From NCBI GenBank assembly GCA_009859145.1, contig VRVR01000029.1:124001-188000 (forward strand): a DNA stretch of 64,000 nt, written 5' to 3'. Below the pieces are notes generated by a model. The model worked only from the letters and a program-made list of their open reading frames with translations, searched no databases and was not told the DNA's origin. This stretch comes from Andalucia godoyi. Its lineage: Eukaryota; Discoba; Jakobea; Jakobida; Andaluciidae. Below, one piece after another: positions 38,543 through 48,800 of the stretch. Each line of letters opens with the position of its first letter. Within the stretch, counting starts at the first letter, position 1. The translations under genes were made by a program, and so were the position numbers.

Positions 38543-40642
38543 TCACTTCCCCGTACCGTTTTGACCTCGGACGATTCGGGAGATCTCACCGATACAAAGA
38601 ACCATGGCGCGTTTTGTGTCATCATCTCCTTCGTGTTCAAAACTTGTTTGAAAAATGGAGATCATTTCTTGGGGACTGTGATTCGCATCCGATGCAAAAG
38701 GATTACGGTCTGCTTTGAGCGCAGCGAATAAGAGAATGTACGTGCCCGACCGGACTTGCGGAGACGGGTGCAACAAAAGGTCCGCTGTCAAACACATCGT
38801 CCGACATCTCTGTACCATTTCCGTTATGTCTGGCTGGTTGGAACTAGCCCGGACACACTTTGCTAGCACTCTCAGTTGGAGGGCCAGTATTGCAGAATCA
38901 TCGCCTTGACAGGAAATTATGGATAATTCCCAAAAGATCAACACAGCACTGTGAATCGCTTTTGGTTTCAAAATAACACTCTGGTTCTCAAATTCTCTTG
39001 TGAAGTGTGAAACTGCATTCCATCCTGGATCTTTCAAAGCTGCAACGGAGGAGGTACTGTCGCGAAGTGACGCGGGGTTGTGATCCAGGAAATCTGAAAG
39101 ACACAGTAGAATGAGTTCTCGATCCGCCAATACAAGGGATTGGCTGCCTTCCCTTAGTCTACCACAGATGAACGTTACAGTGTGTTCCGTGTCTTGTTTG
39201 AGCAGTTCTGTGATGGATCTTCGACGCAGATCGTCAAAACCACGTACACCGGAGACATTTTCAAGAATCAACAACAAACCACAGCATTCAACAGAATGGA
39301 AGCGTAAATCTACTGGATTTTTTCGGACAACTGCGGGTAACTCTGTCAAAATTACTTCCCAATCGACAAACTTGTCCTTGTTTCGTAGAATTTCAATCAC
39401 TTCTCGAAGAGAGTTGGGAAGGACCGCTTTTGACTCCTCCGTTAACTCAAATACTTCGAATTCACTCTCAAGCAATGGAGATGCCTGATTGGCAAGCTGT
39501 ACTGTACTCGAAGGTAATGCGTGAGACAGCTCAAGTCGGGATAGAGAGTCTTCGACATCGAAATATTCCGCATCTGGCGAATATGGGTCGGCTTCGGAGC
39601 CAGAAGGATGGTTCAGCTCCGTCGACGCTTCTGCTGTTGAAAATTCGGATGAATGCACTTCCGCACCAACAATGTTCAAAATACGTGCATACCGAGCGGT
39701 CTCAGCAGTGAACACAGATATACCTTCGAAAATTTGCTTTTTCGCTGGATCAAGTGAGCGCCCAATGTCCTCGGCAATCAAAATCGCAGAGCAGCGAAGC
39801 AGATCCGATGTGGACGACATTCTGGTGGAAATGGCGTCGAAACATGCAGTCAGAGACAAGGAGCCTTCCATGATGTTCATGCGCAGTTCTGCAAGCTTAC
39901 AAAGCACTGCATGCAGCTGGAAGGTCAATATGAGATGATGGTCTGGGGATGCGCGGCGAATAAATTCCGCAGAGCTCCACTCGGATGCAATCACACGACA
40001 CCAATGGCAGATTCCGTCCGGTAGTGCTAACCTGAGAAAAAGCACAAGCATCAAAAGTCGATTTTCAAAGTCCAAGCCCCGGGTGCTCAGGCAAAATGTA
40101 TCCAAACACAGATCCGGTCCCTGGCTAATAAAGGCAGTCATCAAAACTTGCCAAGTCGTCGACTGCAAATATCGATTGCACGTAAAAAGTTGAATCAGCA
40201 GTGTGGGAGCATTTGGATGGCGACACGCTGACGCAACAAACATTTGTAGCGTCTGCGGCTTATCAGACAGGCACTTGGACATAAACAGCAACAAGCATTC
40301 CCCATAGCCACGCGAAATCACATGATAAATAAATTCATCCGTAACATCAGGAAATGCTTCGTCTTCTTTAAAGCGTAGCAACATAGAAAACGAAGCAAAA
40401 AAGAAATTTTCGGGTGCCAGAAACGGGGGAATACCGAGCTTCTTACCGAAAATCCTGCTGATGCGGTCCGGTATTGACGATAAGAACGAAGGATCGACAG
40501 ATAAGTCAAGGATCTCGAGAGATTGTTTCAGCCGAGAAACGCACTCTTGCACCACACAGTCACATGTCTGGTCTCCGATACGCAATTCAGGGGAAGACAG
40601 ACGTTGAAATACATCAAGAATAGCCTTCCAACTCTGATTCAT
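38543..40642 (-). CDS. TELO2: TELO2/Tel2-like telomere length regulation protein
   Basis: A 699-aa alpha-solenoid protein. TELO2, with TTI1 and TTI2, is the Hsp90-linked cochaperone that matures PIK-related kinases (TOR, ATM, ATR, DNA-PK, SMG1). The C-terminal conserved domain aligns by order with TELO2: LREVIEILRNKDKFVDWEVIL, given here as LREVIEILRNKD and WEVILTELPAVVRKNPVDL, then GFDDLRRRSITELL, matching a WEAALRALPxLVRxxPDDL...GFEELRQxALVALL pattern. Upstream, RCSAILIAEDIGRSLDP matches the family's AEDIAKRLDP-like segment. Shorter than the human protein (837 aa). No catalytic motifs are expected. The start is the first ATG. Confidence 0.8.
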   Translation of the reverse strand: MNQSWKAILDVFQRLSSPELRIGDQTCDCVVQECVSRLKQSLEILDLSVDPSFLSSIPDRISRIFGKKLGIPPFLAPENFFFASFSMLLRFKEDEAFPDVTDEFIYHVISRGYGECLLLFMSKCLSDKPQTLQMFVASACRHPNAPTLLIQLFTCNRYLQSTTWQVLMTAFISQGPDLCLDTFCLSTRGLDFENRLLMLVLFLRLALPDGICHWCRVIASEWSSAEFIRRASPDHHLILTFQLHAVLCKLAELRMNIMEGSLSLTACFDAISTRMSSTSDLLRCSAILIAEDIGRSLDPAKKQIFEGISVFTAETARYARILNIVGAEVHSSEFSTAEASTELNHPSGSEADPYSPDAEYFDVEDSLSRLELSHALPSSTVQLANQASPLLESEFEVFELTEESKAVLPNSLREVIEILRNKDKFVDWEVILTELPAVVRKNPVDLRFHSVECCGLLLILENVSGVRGFDDLRRRSITELLKQDTEHTVTFICGRLREGSQSLVLADRELILLCLSDFLDHNPASLRDSTSSVAALKDPGWNAVSHFTREFENQSVILKPKAIHSAVLIFWELSIISCQGDDSAILALQLRVLAKCVRASSNQPDITEMVQRCRTMCLTADLLLHPSPQVRSGTYILLFAALKADRNPFASDANHSPQEMISIFQTSFEHEGDDDTKRAMVLCIGEISRIVRGQNGTGK

Positions 40643-40802
40643 GTTGCATGGAAAGCCCTTGTGCTATCCCCGTTTATCGAATCTCTCAGATGCGGTGGTT
40701 GAAACAACACCAGCAACATGCTTCCCTTTTCTTCTTTCAATGAGGTGTTGCAGCGATATTTTTAACCTAGGTAACAGTGATCGCGGACACTTTTTGCAAG
40801 TC

Positions 40803-40875
40803 GGTCCGTTAGCTCAGTTGGTAGAGCGTCGCTCTGATAAGGCGAAGGTCGTGGGTTCGATCCCCATGCGGACCA
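40803..40875 (+). tRNA. tRNA-Ile, anticodon GAT
   Basis: A 73-nt cloverleaf with no intron. The acceptor pairs GGTCCGT with GCGGACC (one T-G pair); the D arm is GCTC-AGTTGGTA-GAGC; the anticodon stem is TCGCT/GGCGA with loop CTGATAA; the T arm is GTGGG-TTCGATC-CCCAT; the discriminator is A. The 3' CCA is not encoded. The A box (TAGCTCAGTTGG) and B box (GGTTCGATCC) of a Pol III promoter are intact. The wobble base is G34, giving GAT; most eukaryotic nuclear tRNA-Ile genes carry AAT (inosine 34) or TAT. Confidence 0.93.
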
Positions 40876-40886
40876 CTGTCCAAATC

Positions 40887-40893
40887 TTTTTTT
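40887..40893 (+). terminator. Pol III terminator of tRNA-Ile
   Basis: Run of seven T on the plus strand, 11 bases after the tRNA 3' end. This is a standard Pol III stop and shows that the tRNA is a nuclear transcription unit. Confidence 0.85.
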
Positions 40894-41175
40894 GTGGTGC
40901 AGTCATGAAAGGTCGACGAACGTCGATTGCAGCTGCACCGGGATTTTCCCATTTATTATTTTTCCCCTTCGCCCAGATTTTTGTGTGTGGTGGTTTTCAT
41001 GGTTCAAGAATGTGAGCCACCGAAAGAGACACGCTGTGGCCCATACATCATCCAGGCATCATCAAAACGTCTGACCGTCATCATAAAAAAGGACGTCTAG
41101 CATTCAGATTTTTTGCTTTGTCACGTGTGTCGTTGTTGCTGCTTATTGGCTTTTCTGCTTTCATTTCTCCGTCCG

Positions 41176-42864
41176 ATGACTTTTTCACAGTTTGTTTTTG
41201 CTCTTGTACTCTTGAGCGGAATCTGCATCGCATCTTGTCAGAGTCAGTCCAGCTCTGTGGGCAGCGAAGAGTCGTTTTCAGAGGCGCTGAAGTCGCTGTT
41301 TCCATCACGAGTGGGCAGTCCTCGTGCGTACTCGGAAGGACAACAAGAACTGTCGTCTTGGGAACAAAAATCGACAACGAAACCGTGTTTCAAGTCCGTG
41401 CTTCGGGATATGAAATTGCACTGCAAAGATCTACTGGCTTCTGAAGAACTCAAGTCAAAATTTGCAGCATTGGTGACCAATTGTGAATTCTCTCAGGTCG
41501 GATATGGGTTTCCACAGACCCAGTGTGTGCCAGACAAGATGACCGCACAGGAATGTACACGAGCATTTACATTCATTGATGGAGGCGTTCAGGCTTACAT
41601 TTCGATCAAGAATCACCTTGACAACATTTGCTTTTATGTTCAGGCTCAGTTGTTCAGTGAGAACACCGAATTTGCTGTGCATAAACTTGTCGATGCATCG
41701 GATCTCGCCCACCAACGGTTCGTTTCACTCGAGCAAGCCATGTCTGGTATTGGTTCCCAAGTGGAGTCTTCGATCTCATTGCAGGAAGATCTGTCTTCAG
41801 CGCAATCATTACTCGGGGTGCAGATTCGCCTTGCTGCGGAAGAAGAGGCAACATTTCGTGCAGCTCTGAAGACGGATCTGGGGATGCTGGCAAATTTTTC
41901 TTCTCAGCTTGAGTCCGAAATGGAAGAAGCACGCTTTCATCACGAAAAGATGGCGGTGGCACAGGATGATTTGTTGAGGCAGCAGTCTCGACTTGCAAAT
42001 GAGACGGTAAGTCAATTCTACCATCTCCGGACTACCATGTCGCATGTTTTTCAAATGTTGGATGCCGTGCAGATGATCCAGGCTGCTGTGAAAGAAGAAG
42101 TCGAATCTCTCCATGAGCGGCACGCAAGCTTGCACAGCAAGATGACCGAGTCAGGAACTAAACAGGACATTATGTCGAAGTTGCAACAAGACATGCACTT
42201 GCGACAGCAAAACACGTTGGATGCACTGCTAAAAATCCACGACGCGACTACTACTGCTATTGCTCAGCATGAAACGATGCTAGCGAATCAAGCCGTTGCT
42301 GAACAGTCTCTTGAGAGGATTCAAGAATTGCATGACAAGCTGTCTGTTCACACTCAATCCTTACTGGCGATTACCGGTAGGCTAGAGTCCCAGTTGGAAG
42401 ACGTTTCCGAGAAGAATGCGGAGTTCGTGCAAGATCACGCTCGGATTCTTACAATGTTGTCGGATGTTGCTCATTGGACCAGGATGATTTTTGCGCAACT
42501 GTTTTCGATCACATCGGCTTCGTTTTATGTTCTTTCCGGTGCGTCTGTCTTCTTCCTCACGGCAACAGAGAGGACCAAAACGGCACGTTTGTGGCTGTTT
42601 CTGCTGTTTGCCATGTGCTTCGCACTCGAAAGATATCTAGTAACCTTGACTCATGCTGACTCTGCTGCTGCTGTTTCTGCGCTATCTTCCCAGGATTTCG
42701 AGACATCCATCCTTTTGGTCCGTCGAGGGGTCGTTACTCTCGGCATAGTTGTTCTTCTGATGTCGGTGCTTGCTTACAGGGACTACAACAAAGAGAACAA
42801 TGTGTTGCTCAAGCGGATTCTGCAACTGCAAAAAGGCCCTTTGTATGTGGACAACGTGGAATAA
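41176..42864 (+). CDS. KAR5/GEX1/Brambleberry-family nuclear fusion protein
   Basis: A 562-aa protein of the family needed for nuclear envelope fusion during karyogamy. The ATG at 41176 starts a signal peptide (FVFALVLLSGICIASC). The Cys-rich N-terminal domain runs from CFKSVLRDMKLHC through FAALVTNCEFSQ, CVPDKM, ECTRAFTF and ICFYVQAQLFSENTEFAVHKL, matching the spacing of fish Brambleberry and plant GEX1. A long coiled coil (~190-440) is followed by hydrophobic segments at about FFLTATER, LWLFLLFAMCFAL and VVTLGIVVLLMSVLAY, so the C-terminus is membrane-anchored. Its presence implies a sexual cycle with gamete nuclear fusion, although expression is unknown. It is preceded by 300 bp (40876-41175) with no other gene. 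Confidence 0.82.
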   Translation: MTFSQFVFALVLLSGICIASCQSQSSSVGSEESFSEALKSLFPSRVGSPRAYSEGQQELSSWEQKSTTKPCFKSVLRDMKLHCKDLLASEELKSKFAALVTNCEFSQVGYGFPQTQCVPDKMTAQECTRAFTFIDGGVQAYISIKNHLDNICFYVQAQLFSENTEFAVHKLVDASDLAHQRFVSLEQAMSGIGSQVESSISLQEDLSSAQSLLGVQIRLAAEEEATFRAALKTDLGMLANFSSQLESEMEEARFHHEKMAVAQDDLLRQQSRLANETVSQFYHLRTTMSHVFQMLDAVQMIQAAVKEEVESLHERHASLHSKMTESGTKQDIMSKLQQDMHLRQQNTLDALLKIHDATTTAIAQHETMLANQAVAEQSLERIQELHDKLSVHTQSLLAITGRLESQLEDVSEKNAEFVQDHARILTMLSDVAHWTRMIFAQLFSITSASFYVLSGASVFFLTATERTKTARLWLFLLFAMCFALERYLVTLTHADSAAAVSALSSQDFETSILLVRRGVVTLGIVVLLMSVLAYRDYNKENNVLLKRILQLQKGPLYVDNVE

Positions 42865-43256
42865 GTAGAGTGCAGTAACGCTCGTGATCATTCTTTTAGT
42901 TACATCTTTTTTCATCTTCATCTTCTAACGGATAGTGCTATATGCGGCCTCCGGTTGAAGTTTGTTTCTTCGAGTGGAGCAGTTCGTGTTTGTTGTATTA
43001 TATTCTCGTTTATTCTTGTGGTTCGCGCGATTGCTCTTTTTTTATGTTTTACTATTGTTTGTTGAGTAGTAAATGGTGGTGTGGTGGTGTGGTGGTGGGG
43101 GAAGGAAGGAAAAAGAACAAAGACAATAACTCACACAGAACTTGATAACTTCATTCGAAAAGACGACGACGACGATGACAGACTCACGAACAGAAAAACA
43201 GCAAACCACCACCATTGAGAAAGTGTCCCTCACTGGTATCAGGATTCTGTTTCCTC
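42865..43256. other. Convergent 3' gap, no gene seen
   Basis: Gap of 392 bp between the KAR5-like stop and the homogentisate dioxygenase stop, with TG-rich and GACGAC runs. No gene is visible. Confidence 0.6.
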
Positions 43257-44597
43257 TCATGCCTTGAAATTTGCCTTCAATCCTTGCCAGCATTCAAAGT
43301 ACTCCTTGTCCACCAAACCCGATGCATCTGCCATGACGTAAGGAGACAGACGCATGATGAATGTTGTTTCGAACATGAAGGCCATTGAACCATCCGCAAC
43401 GCGGTGAGGCTTGAGATCTGCTTTCGAGGCGGTCTCGAAGACTGCAGCCTCGGGACCGTGAGCTGACATGCATGAATGCAGAGAACCCCCACCTGGAACA
43501 AATCCTTTTCCGTCTTTTGCCTCATAGGCACCAACAATCAAGCCCATGTATTCGGTCATGGTGTTTCGGTGATAGTAAGGAGGACGGAAAGTTTTTTCAG
43601 TGACAGTCCAGCGAGGTGGGAAGATGACGAAATCTGCTGTTGCAACACCAGGCTCACCTGATGGACACGTAAGAACTGTGAAAATAGACGGATCCAGATG
43701 ATCAAACGTCACAGAATTAACAGCAATGAACTTTGCCAAGTCGTACTTATAAGGAGCGTAGTTGCCGTGCCACGCAACGACATCGAAACACGTATGAGCT
43801 TGGACACATTCAAACAAGCGGCCGCCAAATTTGTGGATAATGCGGAAGTTGATATTCGCACGTTCTTCAAATGCAGCCACAGGCGACACGAAATCTCGGG
43901 TATTGGCGAGTCCATTCGCTCCAATTGGGCCCAAATCCGGAATTACAAAATGTCCACTGTAGACTTCACAGATGTAGCCTCTGTACACGGCGTCGTCATC
44001 GGACTCGTTCTCCTTGAACACTGCAAAGCGAACGCCTCGTGGAATCACGCACACCTCCACAGGCTTCACCAACATCCAACCATGCTCAGACTGCACGCGG
44101 ATGGCTCCTTGCTGAGGGACGATGAGCATGTCGCCGTCAGCATTGCAAAATGCTGCATCAGTCATGCTCGTGTTGAACCCATACATGTGAACCGCGAGAC
44201 CAGTCTTGGACTCCGGTGAACCCGCTCCGCAGAATGAAACAAGACCTTGAACGAAATTGACCTTCTTTACAGATGCCAAAGGGACAGGCAGCTGTCTCCA
44301 GCGAATCTGGTTGGGATCGATGATCGATTCAGCACTGGAGAAATCGCAGAACAAGCCCGGAGCAAATGACGACGGCAGCGGAGAAAAGGGCTTGTGCATC
44401 ACAGAAGGCCGAATGCGATAGTACCAAACTTTCTGGTTCTTCACTCTTGGGGTCGTAAAAGAGGTACCATTAAGCTGTTCTGCATATAATCCCAGTGGGC
44501 ATTGTTGTGGAGTGTTTTGGAAATCAGGAAGAGCGCCCTTCACTGCTTCAGTAGAGATGTAATTGCCATGTCCGGAAACATATTGGTAGTCCTTCAT
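43257..44597 (-). CDS. HGD: Homogentisate 1,2-dioxygenase
   Basis: A 446-aa cytosolic ring-cleavage enzyme, full length for the family (~445 aa), that converts homogentisate to maleylacetoacetate in tyrosine catabolism. The N-terminus YQYVSGHGNYISTEA, later WYYRIRPSV, and the core FRPPYYHRNTMTEYMG with LHSCMSAHGPE carry the Fe(II) ligands His, Glu and His in their expected spacing. RGVRFAV and GPIGANGLANTRDF are further conserved blocks. Single exon with a clear ATG. The downstream pathway enzymes are not in this window. Confidence 0.97.
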   Translation of the reverse strand: MKDYQYVSGHGNYISTEAVKGALPDFQNTPQQCPLGLYAEQLNGTSFTTPRVKNQKVWYYRIRPSVMHKPFSPLPSSFAPGLFCDFSSAESIIDPNQIRWRQLPVPLASVKKVNFVQGLVSFCGAGSPESKTGLAVHMYGFNTSMTDAAFCNADGDMLIVPQQGAIRVQSEHGWMLVKPVEVCVIPRGVRFAVFKENESDDDAVYRGYICEVYSGHFVIPDLGPIGANGLANTRDFVSPVAAFEERANINFRIIHKFGGRLFECVQAHTCFDVVAWHGNYAPYKYDLAKFIAVNSVTFDHLDPSIFTVLTCPSGEPGVATADFVIFPPRWTVTEKTFRPPYYHRNTMTEYMGLIVGAYEAKDGKGFVPGGGSLHSCMSAHGPEAAVFETASKADLKPHRVADGSMAFMFETTFIMRLSPYVMADASGLVDKEYFECWQGLKANFKA

Positions 44598-45043
44598 ATT
44601 TGACAGTCGTCAAAGCAAGCAATTCCGCGATCAAAAAGACAAGGAATTATAAAGACAATCAATAAAGATAACAACAACAAAGTTGCAGCAGACCAAGCAA
44701 CCCAAAAACCCAACAGTATGCTCAACAATCTGCACCACAGAATAGAAAAGCAAAAATAGGTTTTTTATTTTTCAAAAATAGGTTTTTTCCCTTTTCACCA
44801 AATTGGAGGAGGAATGCCCAGGCTGGAAGGCTTTTGGGAACTTGAAGCCCCCATTCCATTCCACCTGTTTTTATTTGTCTTATTGCAGATTCAATTGATG
44901 CATGTCAAAAAAACGCACAGAGAAATAGAGGAGACCCTGCTTGGCGTTCGCGGCTTTCTTTTGTGCCCAGTTCTGTAGCTTTTCTGCTTTTGGGTGCGAA
45001 TTAACAATCTTTCCCAGTCGAAAGACTGAGCGCAGATGGCAAC
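44598..45043. promoter_or_regulatory. Divergent promoter region, HGD / membrane-anchored protein
   Basis: Gap of 446 bp. A directly repeated AAAAATAGGTTTTTT block lies at ~44751-44788. No gene and no recognised factor site. Confidence 0.4.
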
Positions 45044-45750
45044 ATGGGGCTTGTCACGATAGTGTTTACTGCAATTTTATCGGCTGTTGCTACTACATAC
45101 TCTATTGATACTGTTCGGCACGTGAAGGTATGGGACTGCACATTTTTGGGTTTTCCTTCTTCTTTTCAACTTGATATATATATATATGTATATAGTGACT
45201 GTTGTTGTTGAATATTGATCTTTAACTTATTCGATTTTTGTCTGTGCAGAAACGAGTTGCTGAATCGCCTCTAGGCCTCGCTCTTCAAGCAGTTCGATAC
45301 CTCTCGTTAGCGCCTCCCAAAAAACCGTCTATCGAGAATATGTCAGAAGAGAAGAAACAACTGCCAGCTAGAAGCGGAGATCGTGAGGCCGACGTCTTTG
45401 ACGTCGGTGCTGCCGTGCTTCGACGACAGCTAAACGGCCTTTCTTTTGCATCTGCTGCTTCCATGTTGTCCAATGCTCCCGAAATGCTGTCGGTCGGTGC
45501 AGGAGCGGCAACTTCCCCGTGGATCCAAGAAGCGGTGACACTTGCCACACAGTTCAAAGACTACGTAACTGCAGACGATATCAGGAGATCCCAACTTGCT
45601 TTCGGCAGCCGTGTGCGTGTAGAGGACGAACACGGAATTGTACTGGACTCCCAGCCAATTGTGAATGCTGCTGTCCCATTGAATGCCGCGGGAGCTGGAC
45701 GCGGCTCGAACGTCGTCGTTGTCGACGTCTCCAATTTGGAACGCACTTGA
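45044..45750 (+). CDS. Small N-terminally anchored protein of unknown function, two exons
   Basis: Joined from 45044-45127 and 45250-45750 (194 aa). The 122-nt intron begins GTATGG and ends TGTGCAG and contains a TA repeat. The N-terminus GLVTIVFTAILSAVATTYSI is one hydrophobic helix, probably a membrane anchor or signal sequence. The basic LALQAVRYLSL then leads into a soluble domain rich in Ala, Val and Ser (DVGAAVLRRQLNGLSFASAA), ending VVVVDVSNLERT. I do not recognise the family. Convergent with DIS3, with 55 bp between the stops. Confidence 0.65.
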
Positions 45751-45805
45751 TTTTCACGATGGTGCTTTTTTAAAACAGTTTTATGCGTAAGAGAGAGTCC
45801 TTGCA

Positions 45806-48800
45806 TCATCGTTTTCGTTTGGCTGGTGGGCTCTGTTGCTTTGAAACATCTCCGTCAACAGATCTCTTCAGTGTCTGGTCATGCAACTGTTTTGCAGAGG
45901 ATTGGACGTCGCTTCTCTCAACCCATGAAATCGCAAGCGTCCGCTTCTGTGCTTCGATTTTGACACGGACACGATCAAACATGCGCACAGATATCTTTTG
46001 CCCTTGTTCGTTGCAAGTCATGCTCAATGTTTCAGAATCAAATACAAAACCCTGGCCATGCACGTCAATTTTTCCTTCTATGCCGTATCGCGGCACAAAC
46101 ACGGACATGTGAGATGCTTGCTCCTGAAGACCGAGCACAATCGCGTCCTGCGTGTCTTCGCCGCGGTCTCGAAATAGCATTACAGTATGCAATTCGACTG
46201 AATCACGACCTGCTAGCTGAGCTTGCAGATGGCGATGATTGAGATTGTCTACGACATTCTTCATGCGCTCTTGCTCCTCCTCATTTCGATCTGTCGTCGG
46301 GACGACGTCGCTCAGCGGAATCAACTCCAAAGCAGCTGCCAGAAGTCGATGAACGAGCACATCCGAATAACGGCGAATGGGAGATGTGAAATGAGTGTAT
46401 AAATCTGCCGCCAATCCATAATGTCTCCATTGCTCCTTCTTGAAGTCGCCCGCGCAGAAGTAAACTGCTTGTTGCATGCAGCGCGTCGCCAGCATCCGCA
46501 GCAATCGTTGTACTTGAGGATTCGGTACTCGATCCATGCAATTGTTCAAAATTTTAGAAGACTTGGGATCTGCAGGATCTAGTGAAGCCAACGCTCGAAA
46601 CCAGTCATATCCAAGGCCAATGCGAGCCGCTCTTTCAAGGCTGTCGAATGCCTGAGGCTCAGGGCAGGGATGCCTACGCAAAATTGCAATAGCCGGGAAC
46701 GACTGTGCAATCTTCTCTGCAACTGCACAGTTCCCCAGCAACATGAATTCTTCAACGAGAGAATTGGTACGCTTTGTCTGATAGACGGACACGTCGGTCG
46801 GGTTGTGAGTCTCTGCATCAAGAGAGAACCGGACTTCCGACGAAGCCAGCGACAATGCGCCCTTGCCGAAGCGAAGGGCTTTGAAATGTTCCGATATGCT
46901 CATCATCAAGGAAACATCGTGCCCAATCGTTTCCGGATCCAGGATCTCAGTCCCTCCTATGTTGGCGTGTTGGTTGACGAACTTTGGAGGTAGAACACCA
47001 TCAAGCCTGAATGCATTGTGTCGATTTTCTGGGTCTGCCATATGTGACGTATACGCATCCAAAATGCACTGCGCCTCCCCGTAGGTCATCGCCGCCCGAG
47101 ACTTGATCACAGACTTGCAGTACTCCACATGACGTATTTTGAAGGTTCCCGGCTCGAGGTACCACAGCACCGAAAAGGCAAGTCTTTCGACGCCTCCCTT
47201 GAGAGAACACAGAGTTTCCGTCAGCAAGCCCGGAAGCATATCGATCCTTTTATCAACCAGATAAACAGTCGTCGACCTGCGTTGTGCCTCCTCATCCATA
47301 GCAGTGCCCAATTTCAGGAAATGTGACACATCTGCGATATGCACGCCCACTTCAAGAAGCTCTTCTTCCTCCTCATCAAGTGGATCGAGGTTTTCTCGTG
47401 GTCCAAGACTTCGTAACCGCACATCAGGAGATCCCAGCATGTCAACTCTGCGTTTCGCCACTCGTTGAACGTGCAGCGCGTCGTCGATATCCTTGCATCC
47501 CGGAGGATCAATGGATGCAACATTGCGCATGCGAAGATCCTTCCGCTTCGACCTCTCCGCATCTGTAATGATCCAATCATCCGCTGGCAAGCAGGACAAC
47601 ACGCTTTCAGAGAAGGTTGTGTGCGGAACATCATGCTCTCGCAGAATTGCTTCATTTTCAGCGTCTCGATCGCCAATATCGCCGATTGTTTGCACATAAT
47701 GACCGTTTGGGTACCGCGAATCGACAGGCCATTCGTCGACTGCAACGACAAAGAGTTTGCCGGCAAGCGAAGATGCCTGGCGGGTCTTTATCCGGATTCT
47801 TGGAATACGCGCATCCAACGGTTCAAACAGAACAGATTGTGACGTGGCGAGCTTCGACGAATCAGTGAGGTACCCGCAGTACGGACGCCACTTGCGCTCA
47901 AAGACTCCAACAACCCGTGCCAAATTATATTTCCGAGCCCTCACATCCTGCTTCAACAACTCCCCATCCGTTTCTTCGGATGGAACGTCGGAGGCGATAT
48001 GAGCCCCTGCTTGTCTTGTCTGTTTCTCAGAAGCCTCATCCGCATCAGTTGCAATTGCCGCATCCAGGATAATCTCAACGGCCACGGTATCTCCGTCAAA
48101 TGCACGGTTCATGTTTTGTTTTCCGTGAATTCTCACGGGCATATTATTGAAGATGACACCAGAAAGACGGCCGTCGTAAGGGGAATCACGATAGCAACGA
48201 ACGACACCCTTCAAGAACTGGCCAGCTTGCAGTCCAGACTGAATGAATTGCGCGGAGGTGTATTCTTGGAAAAATGCATCCGAGGAGGAAGAAGTGTTTT
48301 CTACAGCTGTACCATCGGTTGCCAGATTCTTAACACGCTCGCCAAGATCTGGAACAGACGCTTTCTGTGCTTCGACAAACTCAGAAACAGAGGCTGCAAC
48401 AAGCGCTCCCCGTAAAGATCCATCCTCTTGAAAGAAATTCGGTATCGCTCCTTGCTCGTCAGCGAACAATTGCCTGTTTCTTCGGTCGTCTGAAAGCAGC
48501 AACACGGGGATCCGCAGGTGCTCGGAGTACCATTTTGCAGTAACTCGAATAGCACGGTCGTTCCTGTCATTCGCCGTTTCGGAGGGATTCGTAGAACCAA
48601 TGGAGTCTGTGTCTTCGATGTACGTTGCCCGATGGAATTCGTTCGAAAATACATAAAAATGGCGACTGGGGTCCGCTGACATTTGACGAATACGGTTGTA
48701 CAACGCGAGATTCCTGTGCTTGACCTCATCCAAAACAGTCTGCAGCAGTACCACGTTTTTGACATGGGGATGCTCAATAACGTCGATCTGATGCAGAAAC

